Source of the DNA: NCEH01 sp043195125 | GTDB taxonomy: Bacteria > Pseudomonadota > Alphaproteobacteria > Rhizobiales > Xanthobacteraceae | Assembly: GCF_043195125.1 (NCBI RefSeq) | Contig: NZ_JBAFWR010000008.1 | DNA length: 64,000 nt | Strand: one strand, 5' to 3' | In this document: in pieces, positions 52,961 through 61,650 of the stretch | How the letters are laid out: each line of letters opens with the position of its first letter | How positions within the stretch are numbered: position 1 is the stretch's first letter | Notes under the pieces: generated by a model | Database searches by the model: none | What the model was told of the DNA's origin: nothing | Seen by the model: the letters and a program-made list of their open reading frames with translations, nothing else | Position numbers and translations under genes: made by a program

Positions 52961-53500
52961 TCAGGCCCCAATAATTTCGCGCACCAGATCGTCCAGATTT
53001 CCGCCCGCATAGAGATGTCCCGGCAGCGCGGCGCGGCGGGCCGCTTCCAGGTCCGTGTCCTTGTCGCCGATGAGGAAGGAGCGGGTCCTGTCCACCGGCC
53101 ATTCTTCGAGCGCGCGCAGGATCATGCCGGGATTGGGCTTGCGGTCGAAATGGTCGAGCGCATATTCCACAACGCTGCCCTCCGGGTGAAACGGCGCGAG
53201 ATAGAAGCAGTCCACATGGCCGCCGTGGCGGGACAGCGCCTCCGCCAGCGCCGCATTGAAGGCCTGCGCCTGTTCCAGCGTATAGAGCCCGCGCGCGATG
53301 CCCGACTGGTTGGTGACCACGAACACCAGGTAGCCGGCCGCATTCAGCCGCGCCACCGCTTCCCCCGCGCCCGGCATCAGGCGCAGGTCCGCCGGGCGGA
53401 AGGCATAGCCGATATCGACGTTCAGCACGCCGTCCCGGTCGAGGAACGCGGCGGGACGCAGGGCTTGCGCCCCCGCCCCGCTTCCTTCGCCCACGCTCAA
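52961..53500 (-). CDS. HAD phosphatase, GmhB/HisB-N family-like
   Basis: 179 aa; start TTG at 53500 (overlapping the next stop) or GTG at 53494. The HAD motifs are FLDRDGVLNVD (nucleophile), FVVTNQSGIARGLYT, Lys in DRKPNPGM and LIGDKDTDLEAA. It resembles heptose 1,7-bisphosphate phosphatase, but the zinc-loop Cys residues of E. coli GmhB are replaced (APFHPEGSVVEYALDHFD). So the substrate may differ. Confidence 0.8.
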   Translation of the reverse strand: MSVGEGSGAGAQALRPAAFLDRDGVLNVDIGYAFRPADLRLMPGAGEAVARLNAAGYLVFVVTNQSGIARGLYTLEQAQAFNAALAEALSRHGGHVDCFYLAPFHPEGSVVEYALDHFDRKPNPGMILRALEEWPVDRTRSFLIGDKDTDLEAARRAALPGHLYAGGNLDDLVREIIGA

Positions 53501-53931
53501 TCCTGGCCGGGATCGGCGCGGAAGCTCGCCGCCTCGATGCCGGCGACGGCGCAGGCCTCGTCATTGTCCGAGGTGTCGCCGGAGATGCCGACCGCGCCGC
53601 AGATGGCGCCCGCGGCATCGCGAATCAGCACGCCGCCCGGCACCGGGATGAGATCCCCCACCACTTCGCCGGCGGCGGCGATGAAGAAGGGCTGCTCCTT
53701 CGCGCGGCGGAACAGCGAGCGCGAGCCCATGCCCAGCGCCAGGGCGCCGCGCGCCTTGCCGATGGCGATCTCGCCGCGCTTCAGGCTGGTGCCGTCCTGC
53801 GCGCCGAATGCCTTGAGCGCGCCGCGCCCGTCCAGCACCACGATGGCGAGCGGGCTGAGCTTCTGGGCCACTGCCTGGCGCAGCGCCGTGGACAGGATGG
53901 TCTGGGCCTGGTCGAGGGTCAAAACCGACAT
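53497..53931 (-). CDS. GlcG/HbpS family protein
   Basis: 144 aa from the ATG at 53931 (GGGAGA 5 bases upstream); the frame to 54000 is longer. Family pattern: LTLDQAQTILSTALRQA, SPLAIVVLDGRGALKAF, LALGMGSRSLFRRA, GGVLIRDAAGAICGAVGISGD. Relatives bind heme or cobalamin or act in glycolate metabolism; the exact role is unknown. The stop overlaps the HAD gene start. Confidence 0.78.
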   Translation of the reverse strand: MSVLTLDQAQTILSTALRQAVAQKLSPLAIVVLDGRGALKAFGAQDGTSLKRGEIAIGKARGALALGMGSRSLFRRAKEQPFFIAAAGEVVGDLIPVPGGVLIRDAAGAICGAVGISGDTSDNDEACAVAGIEAASFRADPGQD

Positions 53932-54098
53932 GCGCGTCTCCCGTGCCGCCCCGTGCGACGGCAGGAGGAGTATTACAAGCCCGCGTTGAGGGAAAGACAC
54001 CGGGGAAAGACACGGAGGCGGTTGCGCCGGCGCGATTTTTTGTCGATGGCAGGGACCGCGCGTGGCAGCATCGCGGCGAGGCGGGAGAGGGCCGGATC

Positions 54099-54614
54099 AT
54101 GCATCCCATCACCAACACCAATCCCAAGCGGCAGATCAACGAGCCGGGACACCGCCGCAAGTTCCTGGTGGTGATCGACGAGACCCCGGAATGCGATCGC
54201 GCGGTCTATTACGCCAGCCGCCGCGCCGCCCGCACCGCCGCCGGGGTGGTGATGCTGGGCATTCTCGAGCTGGAAGGCGCGCGCCAGCAATGGCTCGGCA
54301 TCGCCGATTTGATGCGCGCGGAGGCCACCGAGGCCATGCAGGCCCATCTCGACGATTATGCCGCCCGCGCCCGCCAGCTCGCGGGCATCGAGGCGGAAAC
54401 CGTGATCCGCGAAGGCGGCAAGAGCGCCGCTTTGCTGGACCTGATCAGCGAGGATCGCGACATCGCCATCCTCGTGCTCGCCGCCGGAACCGGATCGGAC
54501 GGGCCGGGGCCGCTCGTGGCTGCCGCCGCCGGCCCGCACGCGGCACGCTTTCCCATTCCCGTCACCATCGTGCCGGGCGCGCTCTCGGACGAGGAACTGG
54601 ACGCCCTCGCCTGA
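54099..54614 (+). CDS. Universal stress protein family protein
   Basis: 171 aa from the ATG at 54099 with GGGAGAGGG upstream. UspA fold: RRKFLVVIDETPECDRAVYY at the start, ILVLAAGTGSDGPGPL and PIPVTIVPGAL at the C-terminus. The GxxGxG-type ATP loop is only partly recognisable (AAGTGSDGPGP). It precedes a four-domain signalling gene by 111 bases. Confidence 0.82.
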   Translation: MHPITNTNPKRQINEPGHRRKFLVVIDETPECDRAVYYASRRAARTAAGVVMLGILELEGARQQWLGIADLMRAEATEAMQAHLDDYAARARQLAGIEAETVIREGGKSAALLDLISEDRDIAILVLAAGTGSDGPGPLVAAAAGPHAARFPIPVTIVPGALSDEELDALA

Positions 54615-54725
54615 GCCGGCCCGGAGTTGGCGGATCGAGGCCGCATGCGGCTTCCCCTGACGGAGGCCGCACTGGCCTGCCGCGGCCCTTGCTGCCACCA
54701 TGACTGAACGGAAGAGGGACCGACG

Positions 54726-56681
54726 GTGAAATTGTTCGAGGCGCGCAAGCCCGCCACGCTGGAAAGCATCTCCTGGGTGCGCAAGGCCTTGCGGCGCCAG
54801 CTGTCGCAATTGCGCATCGGCGCGGACATCAGCGACGAGGTGGTGCTGGCCCTGGTGGAGTTGGCCACCAACACCGTCCAGCACGCTCGCCCGCCGGCGC
54901 GGGAATTTTCCGTCAGCGTGCGTCTGGAAGGCATCGTGCTCACCGCGGAGCTGGAGGATGACGGTGGCCCGTTCCTGGGCTTCGCGGCGGCGTGGGAGGC
55001 GGCGAGCCTTACCCGCGTCTCGCCCGATGCCGTCTCGGGGCGCGGCCTGCCGCTCGCCCGGCATTTCCTCGACCAGGCAAGCTACAGCGCCGGCCCGCCG
55101 AACCGGTTTCTCCTGCGCCGCCAATTGGCGCGCCGCCGGCCCCAATTGCTGGTGGTGGAGGACGAGGAAGTGCTCCTGGAGACCTATCTCGGCCTTCTGG
55201 AGCCGCATTATCGCGTGATGGCGGCGCGCGACCTGCGCAGCGCGCTGCTGCTGGCGCGCGAGACCAAGGTGGACCTCATCCTCACGGATTTTCACCTCGG
55301 CTCCGAGCCGGGCACGGCGCTGGTGACGGCGCTGGAGGAAGACCGCGACCGCCCGCCCATCCCCATCGTCATGATCACGGCGGATTCCAGCGTGCGCACC
55401 CGCGCCCTGGAGCTTGGCATCGACACCTTCCTCACCAAGCCGGTGACGCCGGACGCGCTGCTGGAAACCATCCAGCTCGCGCTCACCCGCGCGCTGCGCC
55501 AGCGGGCGCGGCTGTTCCGCTATTTCGGCACGACGCTCAGCCAATTGGTGCAGCCCAATTTGCCGGATATGCTCGGCCCGTTCGCCCTGGCACTGCTGCA
55601 CGAAACCGCCGACATCGGCGGCGGCGACCTGGTGGTGCATCTGCCGCGCCCGGGGCGCGAGCGCATCGTGATGGTGGACGTCATGGGCCACGGCATCGAC
55701 GCCAAGGCCGGCGCCATCGCCCATGCCGCCATGGTGCGCGCGCTGGATCTCGATCCCAGCTTGTCGCCCGGGCAATTCCTGGCCCGCTGGTCGGACCTGA
55801 TCTTTGGCGAACCGGCCTTCGACGCCGCCATCGCCACCGCCCTGGTGGTGGATCTGCTGGCGGACGGGCGGGTCGAGATCGCCTCCGCCGGCCATCCCCA
55901 TCCCATGATTCTCACCGCCGATTCCGCGCGCGCGGTGGTCTGCGAAGGGCCGCTCCTCGGCTTCGCCGACCAGCCGTTCTATGAAGCCGTCTGCCTGACG
56001 CTCGCGCCAGGAGAACGGCTTCTGCTCGCCACCGACGGGCTGGACCCGGTGGAACTGGCGAGCGGCGGCAATTGTCCCGACTGGCTGATCGGCGAGGTGC
56101 AGAGCCGCGCCGCCCTGCCCCTGCCGGCGGCGATCGGCCGGGCCGCTGCCCGTATCGCCGCCCGCCTCGGCCCCGACCCGCAGGACGATTGGATGCTGAT
56201 CCTACTGGAGCGCGTCGATACCGACGCCGCGCAGGCTCCGCCGCCGGATGTGGAGCTGGCGGAGGCCCATCCCGCTCCCGATGCGCCGCATGGGGCGCCG
56301 AGGGACATCCCGCCCGGCCATGCCGCGCCCGGCGCGAACGCTTCCAACGGGCTGGAGCTGTCAGGGGTGGCGGCGCTAAGGCAGGCCGTGGGCCCGGCGG
56401 CGTTTCAATCCCTCGCCGGGCGGTTCGTGGAGAATGCCGCGCGCCGGTTTGAAGCGTGGGACGCGCTCGTCGATGCCGGCGACAGCGCCGCCCTTCGGCG
56501 GGAAGCCCATGCGCTGGCAGGGCTGCTGGGTCAGTTCGGCCTGGCGGGCGCTGCCGAACTTGCGCGGCAGGTGGAACATAGCCCGGATGACGCGGCGCAG
56601 CTCCGCCTTGCGCGCGCCCTTTCCGTGCAGGGGCCCCAGCAGTTGGAACTGCTGAAATCCTGGCTGAAACAGGAACCGTAG
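54726..56681 (+). CDS. Four-domain signalling protein: HATPase, receiver, PP2C (SpoIIE) phosphatase, HPt
   Basis: 651 aa, GTG start after AGAGGGA. Domains: an anti-sigma-type ATPase (1-130, N-box VELATNTVQHA, EDDGGPF, GRGLPLARHF); a receiver (140-258, phosphoacceptor D188 in LTDFHLG, K238 in TKP); a SpoIIE-type PP2C (about 290-500; MVDVMGHGIDAKAG and SAGHPHPMI; TDGLDPV); a Pro/Ala linker; an HPt domain with His595 (EAHALAG). No helix spans the membrane. It could couple a phosphorelay to a partner-switching (Ser/Thr phosphatase) output. The target is not encoded nearby. Confidence 0.85.
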   Translation: MKLFEARKPATLESISWVRKALRRQLSQLRIGADISDEVVLALVELATNTVQHARPPAREFSVSVRLEGIVLTAELEDDGGPFLGFAAAWEAASLTRVSPDAVSGRGLPLARHFLDQASYSAGPPNRFLLRRQLARRRPQLLVVEDEEVLLETYLGLLEPHYRVMAARDLRSALLLARETKVDLILTDFHLGSEPGTALVTALEEDRDRPPIPIVMITADSSVRTRALELGIDTFLTKPVTPDALLETIQLALTRALRQRARLFRYFGTTLSQLVQPNLPDMLGPFALALLHETADIGGGDLVVHLPRPGRERIVMVDVMGHGIDAKAGAIAHAAMVRALDLDPSLSPGQFLARWSDLIFGEPAFDAAIATALVVDLLADGRVEIASAGHPHPMILTADSARAVVCEGPLLGFADQPFYEAVCLTLAPGERLLLATDGLDPVELASGGNCPDWLIGEVQSRAALPLPAAIGRAAARIAARLGPDPQDDWMLILLERVDTDAAQAPPPDVELAEAHPAPDAPHGAPRDIPPGHAAPGANASNGLELSGVAALRQAVGPAAFQSLAGRFVENAARRFEAWDALVDAGDSAALRREAHALAGLLGQFGLAGAAELARQVEHSPDDAAQLRLARALSVQGPQQLELLKSWLKQEP

Positions 56682-56712
56682 TGGGCGGCCGCAGGTCAGC
56701 GGCCGGTGGTGT

Positions 56713-57621
56713 TCAGCTTCGCCCTTCTCCGGCGGCATAGAGGGCGGCGATGCCCTGCCGATAGGTGGGATAGCCGAGCGTCACGCCCAGTTCGTCCTTC
56801 AGCCGGCCGTTGGCAACCCGCTTGTTGGCCGCCCAGAAGGAGAGCGCCATGGGCGTCATCTCCTGTGCCGCCTCGTCGAAGGGAATGGCAGGCGGCGGCT
56901 CCACGCCCAGCAGCGTCGCGGCGGCGAGAATCGGCTCGCCGGGCGCGGTGGGCAGATCGTCGGTCACGTTCACCACGCCGTTGAACCGACGCCTCACCGC
57001 GGCACGGATGCTGGCGCTGATATCGTCCACATGGATGCGGTTGAACACCTGGTCCGGCTTGTCGATGCGACGCGCTTCCCCCCGCGCCACCTGCACCAAA
57101 GCGTTGCGGCCGGGTCCGTAAATGCCGGCAAGCCGCAGGATCGCGACCGGCACATCGCGCGCGCCGCCGAAGCGCAGCCATTCCGCCTCGGCCGCAAGAC
57201 GCCGCTCCAGGCGCGCAGAGCCGGGCTTCGGCTTGGTGCGCTCGTCCACCCAGGCGCCCTTGTGGTCACCATAAACCCCGAGGGTCGTGAGATAGACCAC
57301 GGAGCGCAGATGCGCATTCGCCATCAGCGCCTTCCGACCCACGGCCAGAACCGGGTCGCCCGCCTCTCCCGGCGGGGCCGAGAGCAGCAGCACATTCGCC
57401 GTGCGCAGCGCCTGTTCGAGCGTAGCGGAGAGATGGACACCGTCGAACGGCAGGCCCGTGACCGGCAGCCCCGGCCGCGCCAGCGCGGCGAGTGCCTGCG
57501 CCCCTTCGCGCGTGCGGCTGGTGCCGATGACGCGGGAAAACAGCGCAGGCTCGCGCGCCAGAAGGGCGCGCCCGCAATATCCCAATCCCACCGCCAGCAG
57601 CGTGCTCATGCCATCGGTCAT
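56713..57621 (-). CDS. NAD-dependent epimerase/dehydratase-like SDR
   Basis: 302 aa from the ATG at 57621; an ATG at 57609 is equally possible and a frame to 57792 is not conserved. The N-terminus has a Rossmann motif (LLAVGLGYCGRALL), then VVYLTTLGVYGDHKGAWVDE, and RLAGIYGPGRNALVQV. The catalytic Tyr is in VYGD. It resembles the small extended SDRs annotated YeeZ-like. Substrate unknown; queG ends upstream with a 60-base gap. Confidence 0.75.
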   Translation of the reverse strand: MTDGMSTLLAVGLGYCGRALLAREPALFSRVIGTSRTREGAQALAALARPGLPVTGLPFDGVHLSATLEQALRTANVLLLSAPPGEAGDPVLAVGRKALMANAHLRSVVYLTTLGVYGDHKGAWVDERTKPKPGSARLERRLAAEAEWLRFGGARDVPVAILRLAGIYGPGRNALVQVARGEARRIDKPDQVFNRIHVDDISASIRAAVRRRFNGVVNVTDDLPTAPGEPILAAATLLGVEPPPAIPFDEAAQEMTPMALSFWAANKRVANGRLKDELGVTLGYPTYRQGIAALYAAGEGRS

Positions 57622-57680
57622 GACGCAGCCAGGCGCTTCGGGCAAGAGCCAAACGGGGCCCGCCGCCAGGCGCCCACGGT

Positions 57681-58817
57681 TCAGGAGAGGGTCGCCTCCC
57701 ATTCCGCCCGCACCGTGGGGTCCGTGTCCGGCGCGCGCCGCGCCGCAAGCTGCGCAAACTCCGCCGCCGGCATCAGGCGGGAGAGCGCCCACACCGCCGC
57801 ACCGCGCACCACCGGCGCCTCATCTTCAAGCCGGAGAAGAATGTGCGGGATGAAAGCGGGGTGCTGCGAATTTCCCATGGCGATCAGCACATTGCGCACC
57901 ATGCGGGTCCGCCCGGTACGCTTGATGGGGCTTTTGGCGAATCGCACACGGAACGCCGCATCGTCCAGCGCGACCAGTTCCGCGAGGGCGGGCGCGCGAT
58001 TCTCATCCCGCGCGGCCAGCTTCATCTCGCGTCCGGCCTGGGCGAACTTGTTCCAGGGGCAAGCGGCGAGGCAATCGTCGCAGCCATAGATGCGATTGCC
58101 CATAAGCGAGCGCAGATCGCGCGGGATCGGACCGGCATGCTCGATGGTGAGGTAGGAAATGCAGCGCCGCGCATCGATGCGATAGGGCGCGGGGAAAGCG
58201 GCTGTGGGGCAGGCATCGAGGCAGGCGCGGCAATGGCCGCAATGGTCGCTTTCGGGCGTATCCACCGGCAGATCGAGCGTGGTGGCGATGGCGCCGAGGA
58301 ACAGCCAGGAGCCGCGCGCCCGCGACACCAGATTGGTGTGCTTGCCCTGCCAGCCGAGGCCCGCCGCCTGGGCGAGGGGCTTTTCCATCAGCGGCGCGGT
58401 ATCCACGAACACCTTCACATCGCCGCAGCCGGCTTTTGCGAGCAGCGCGCGGGCGATGCGCTTGAGCTTCGCCTTGATCAGCTCGTGATAATCCTCGCCC
58501 CGCGCATAGACCGAAATGACGCCGCCCGTACGCTGCGCCAGCGCGGCGCGCGGGTCCTCGTCCGGCCCATAATTGAGGCCGAGCATTACCACGGTGCGCA
58601 CCGCGCCCCATAGGGTGCGGGCGTGCGCCCGACGGTCCAGGGTCTCGGCCATCCATCCCATGTCGCCATGGCTTCCCTCCGCCACCCATTGGCGCAGGCG
58701 AGGGCCCGCAGCCGAGGCGGCGTCGGGATCGGCGATGCCGAAGGCGTCGAACCCCTCGGCGAGGGCGAGGGCGTGCAGATGCGCTTTGAGAGCCGCCCAA
58801 TCCGGGGGCGTCTCCAC
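57681..58817 (-). CDS. queG: Epoxyqueuosine reductase QueG
   Basis: 378 aa from the GTG at 58817, chosen because GAGAAGG lies 8 bases upstream; frames from the ATGs at 58874 and 58886 run through a repeat-like stretch with no Shine-Dalgarno. Two iron-sulfur sites: CGHCRACLDACPTAAF and CDDCLAACPWNKFA; a QueG core with GKHTNLVS and VARGEDYH-type segments. It reduces epoxyqueuosine to queuosine in tRNA. The C-terminal HEAT-like repeats (PVVRGAAVWALSRL) are normal. Confidence 0.92.
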   Translation of the reverse strand: METPPDWAALKAHLHALALAEGFDAFGIADPDAASAAGPRLRQWVAEGSHGDMGWMAETLDRRAHARTLWGAVRTVVMLGLNYGPDEDPRAALAQRTGGVISVYARGEDYHELIKAKLKRIARALLAKAGCGDVKVFVDTAPLMEKPLAQAAGLGWQGKHTNLVSRARGSWLFLGAIATTLDLPVDTPESDHCGHCRACLDACPTAAFPAPYRIDARRCISYLTIEHAGPIPRDLRSLMGNRIYGCDDCLAACPWNKFAQAGREMKLAARDENRAPALAELVALDDAAFRVRFAKSPIKRTGRTRMVRNVLIAMGNSQHPAFIPHILLRLEDEAPVVRGAAVWALSRLMPAAEFAQLAARRAPDTDPTVRAEWEATLS

Positions 58818-58941
58818 CGTCGAAGCCTTCTCGCCGATGTGGGGAAGGGCTGGGAGGGGGATGGTGCCGGTCATAGGAAGCGGCATGGGACGGGGGGAAG
58901 AGGATTTCCCGCTCCGGCGAGCGGGGGCTTATCCTGTCCGG

Positions 58942-59631
58942 TCAGAAATCCAGGTCTGCATAGGTGCTAGAGGCCGGCATGCCGGGAATGGAATCGTTCA
59001 GCAGGCCGCGAAAGGTCGGGCGCGATTTCAGCCGCGCGTACCAGGCCTTTGCGTCCTCGTCCTCGTCCCACGGCACATCGCCCAGATAATCGGCCACCGA
59101 AAGATGCGCGGCAGCGGCAAGGTCGGCATGGCTCATGCGCTCTCCGGCCAGCCAATTGCGGCCTTTCGCTAGCCAGCCGATGTATTTGAGATGGTAGCGC
59201 AGATTGGTGCGCGCCGCACGCAGCGCCTGGGCGTCGGGCGGTCCGCCGCCTTGATCGGACTTCATATAGCGCTTGTAGATCCGCTCGCGCACCAGATGCT
59301 CGGTGCTTTCCAGAAACAGCTTGTCGTTGAACCAAGCCACAAGGCGCCGCACTTCCACGCGCCCCGCCGGGTCTTCCGGCAACAGGCGGCGGTCAGCGAG
59401 GGCAAGGCCGCGCGTCTCGTCGAGATATTCGGCGATGATGCTGGCGCCGGGAACGGAAGGCGCCTGCTGCTCCACCATCACCGGCGTTTCGCCGGCGGGG
59501 TTCAGCGCCAGAAACTCCGGCCGGCGCTCCCACACGCGCACTTCCGCGAGCTCCGGCTCGATGCCGTATTCGGCAAGCAGGAGGCGCACGAAACGCGAAT
59601 GGGGACAGAAAGGATGATGGTACAGATGCAT
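58942..59631 (-). CDS. fzlA: FzlA-like glutathione S-transferase family protein
   Basis: 229 aa, a GST fold without the usual catalytic context: HPFCPHSRFVRLLLAEYG at the start, and the conserved C-terminal GLLNDSIPGMPASSTYADLDF. This C-terminal tail is characteristic of Caulobacter FzlA, which binds FtsZ and regulates division. It lies between queG and uppP on the minus strand, a common arrangement in alphaproteobacteria. Function by homology; a generic GST is the alternative. Confidence 0.8.
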   Translation of the reverse strand: MHLYHHPFCPHSRFVRLLLAEYGIEPELAEVRVWERRPEFLALNPAGETPVMVEQQAPSVPGASIIAEYLDETRGLALADRRLLPEDPAGRVEVRRLVAWFNDKLFLESTEHLVRERIYKRYMKSDQGGGPPDAQALRAARTNLRYHLKYIGWLAKGRNWLAGERMSHADLAAAAHLSVADYLGDVPWDEDEDAKAWYARLKSRPTFRGLLNDSIPGMPASSTYADLDF

Positions 59632-59769
59632 GTCTGGGGGATTTCGCCGCTGCGGCTGATCCCCGGTCTAGATCGGTTCTCGCAGTGCCGCAAGACCGAA
59701 TGGCGGCCCGCCCTGTGGCAATAGGGCCACATGGTGAACCAAACCAAACTCCTGACCTTAGGTCCACCC

Positions 59770-59789
59770 AAGCGCCGACGGGCGCTTTT
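59770..59789. terminator. Short hairpin with T run before uppP
   Basis: AAGCGCC-GACG-GGCGCTT (7-bp stem, 59770-59787) followed by TT and a few bases. It lies in the 243-base gap between fzlA (-) and uppP (+). It may end a short upstream transcript. Nothing else clear is in this gap apart from a possible 24-codon frame at 59731. Confidence 0.45.
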
Positions 59790-59874
59790 GCATTGCACCG
59801 GTTAAGCGAAAATTTCAGGATGCCGCCGCTTCATGGCCCCTGGCCATTTCCCTTCACGCCCGGACTCCCGCGCC

Positions 59875-60681
59875 ATGACCCTCGGCACCATGCTCGAAGC
59901 CCTGTTCCTCGGCCTCCTGGAAGGATTCACCGAGTTCATCCCGGTATCCTCCACCGCGCACCTGCTGTTGGCCGGGCATTTTCTGGGCTTCGAGAGCACG
60001 GGCAAGACGTTCGAGGTGCTGATCCAGCTCGGTGCCGTGCTGGCCATCCTCACGGTCTATTTCCAGCGGTTCCTAAAGGTGGCGGTGGCGCTGCCCACCA
60101 GCCCCGGCGCGCGGCGCTTCGTGCTCGGCGTGCTGATCGCCTTCCTGCCGGCGGCGGTGATCGGGGCCGCGCTGCACGGCTTCATCAAGGCGGTGCTGTT
60201 CGAAAGCCCGATGCTGATCTGCTTCACGCTGATCTTCGGCGGCATCGTGCTGCTGTTCGTGGATCGCATCGTGCCGGAGCCGCGCTACAACAACGCCATG
60301 GGCTTCCCGCCCCTGCTGGCACTGAAGATCGGCTTCTTCCAGTGCCTCGCCATGATTCCCGGCATGTCGCGCTCGGGCTCCACCATCGTCGGCGCCATGC
60401 TGATGGGCGTGGACAAGCGGGCGGCGGCGGAATTCTCCTTCTTCCTCGCCCTGCCGACCATGTTCGGCGCGTTCGTCTACGATCTCTACAAGAGCCGCAA
60501 CATGCTCTCGCTGGACGATGGGCTGCTGATCGTCATCGGCTTCGTCGCGGCCTTCTGCGCCGCGGTGCTGGTGGTGCGCTCGCTGCTCGATTTCGTCTCC
60601 CGCCACGGCTATGCGGTGTTCGGCTGGTGGCGGATCATCGTGGGCGTGGCGGGCCTTATCGGTCTCGCCATCGTCCATTGA
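59875..60681 (+). CDS. uppP: Undecaprenyl-diphosphatase UppP/BacA
   Basis: 268 aa from the ATG at 59875; an in-frame start at 59833 would add 14 non-conserved residues. About eight helices and the two active-site motifs: LEGFTEFIPVSSTAHLLL and MIPGMSRSGSTIVGAML. It recycles the lipid carrier for peptidoglycan by removing a phosphate from undecaprenyl diphosphate. Standard length. Confidence 0.93.
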   Translation: MTLGTMLEALFLGLLEGFTEFIPVSSTAHLLLAGHFLGFESTGKTFEVLIQLGAVLAILTVYFQRFLKVAVALPTSPGARRFVLGVLIAFLPAAVIGAALHGFIKAVLFESPMLICFTLIFGGIVLLFVDRIVPEPRYNNAMGFPPLLALKIGFFQCLAMIPGMSRSGSTIVGAMLMGVDKRAAAEFSFFLALPTMFGAFVYDLYKSRNMLSLDDGLLIVIGFVAAFCAAVLVVRSLLDFVSRHGYAVFGWWRIIVGVAGLIGLAIVH

Positions 60682-60707
60682 AGGGTTAGCGCGCCCCTCT
60701 TTCGGCC

Positions 60708-60917
60708 TCAGAAGTCGGAGGCGATGCCACCGACTTCCCAATCCCCATAGCGCACGGGCTCGGTGCCGCCGCGCCCGTTCACCTCCTTCGGCATGGATTT
60801 GGCGACCGCGTCGATCGCCGCGCGCCGTTCCGCAGCCTCGGCCAAGGCGCGCTGCGCTGCGGGGGTGAGGGGCTTTCCAGGTGCGCTGCCTGGCGCCTTG
60901 GTCTCAGCTTCGGTCAT
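60708..60917 (-). CDS. Succinate dehydrogenase assembly factor 4-like (DUF1674)
   Basis: 69 aa from the ATG at 60917 (GAGGAAG 6 bases upstream). The C-terminus has the invariant DUF1674 block PKEVNGRGGTEPVRYGDWEV and GIASDF, as in mitochondrial SDHAF4, which protects the flavoprotein subunit of succinate dehydrogenase during assembly. The N-terminal half is polar and Ala/Glu-rich. Converges with uppP. Confidence 0.85.
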   Translation of the reverse strand: MTEAETKAPGSAPGKPLTPAAQRALAEAAERRAAIDAVAKSMPKEVNGRGGTEPVRYGDWEVGGIASDF

Positions 60918-61049
60918 GCGCGTCTTCCTCACGTCATAAGCAGGGCGCCTATGGTGCATCCCCGCTGGCGTCCTTGCCCCTCGTCCTGAGGCATGCTAGC
61001 GACCCGCCACCTCGCATGGGGACGAGGACCAGCCTCAAGGGAGACGAGC

Positions 61050-61532
61050 ATGGCGACTCAAAATGGCAGCCCGGCGGACAATGTGGCGCCTTCGCTCAAT
61101 GTCCTCGCGCAATATATCAAGGATCTCTCGTTCGAGAATCCCAACGCCCCGAATTCGCTGGCGAGCCCCGCCGGCCAGCCGGACGTGAGCGTGCAGATCA
61201 ACGTCAACGCACGCCCGCTCGCGAACAACGAGTTCGAAGTCGAGCTGAAGGTGGACGGCAAGGCCTCGGTGCAGGGCAACACCATGTTCGCCTTCGACCT
61301 GACCTATGGCGGCATCTTCCGCATTCAGGGCATTCCCGAGCAGAGCCTCCAGCCGGTGGTGCTCATCGAGTGCCCGCGCCTTCTGTTCCCCTTCGCCCGC
61401 CAGATCGTGGCGGACGCGGTGCGCAACGGCGGCTTCCCGCCCCTGATGATCGATCCCGTGGACTTCGCCAGCCTCTATCAGCAGCGCATGATGGCCGAAG
61501 CCCAGCGCCTGCAGCCGGTCGGCCAGGCCTGA
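61050..61532 (+). CDS. secB: Protein-export chaperone SecB
   Basis: 160 aa from the ATG at 61050 (AAGGGA upstream). SecB signature: LAQYIKDLSFENPNAP, VQINVNARPLANNEFEVEL, FAFDLTYGGIFRI, ECPRLLFPFARQIVAD, GGFPPLMIDPVDFASLY. A tetrameric chaperone that keeps preproteins unfolded for SecA. The gene is next to dnaQ across a 118-base gap holding a repeat. Confidence 0.95.
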   Translation: MATQNGSPADNVAPSLNVLAQYIKDLSFENPNAPNSLASPAGQPDVSVQINVNARPLANNEFEVELKVDGKASVQGNTMFAFDLTYGGIFRIQGIPEQSLQPVVLIECPRLLFPFARQIVADAVRNGGFPPLMIDPVDFASLYQQRMMAEAQRLQPVGQA

Positions 61533-61570
61533 GGATTTCCAAGCGGGGTGAGGGCTTTCGCTGATCGCGG

Positions 61571-61610
61571 CGGAGCCCTCACCCCAATCCTCTCCCCGTG
61601 GGGGAGAGGG
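61571..61610. repeat. REP-like intergenic palindrome
   Basis: A CCCTCACCCCAATCC segment followed by CCTCTCCCC-GTG-GGGGAGAGG (9-bp stem at 61589-61609). This sequence type is common between genes in Hyphomicrobiales genomes. It lies between secB and dnaQ, convergent, so it may serve as a bidirectional transcription end. A related stretch overlaps the 5' end of queG near 58826-58870. Confidence 0.6.
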
Positions 61611-61650
61611 AGATTTCTGAGAGGGTTCGCGGCGCCGGACGCCCGGAGCT

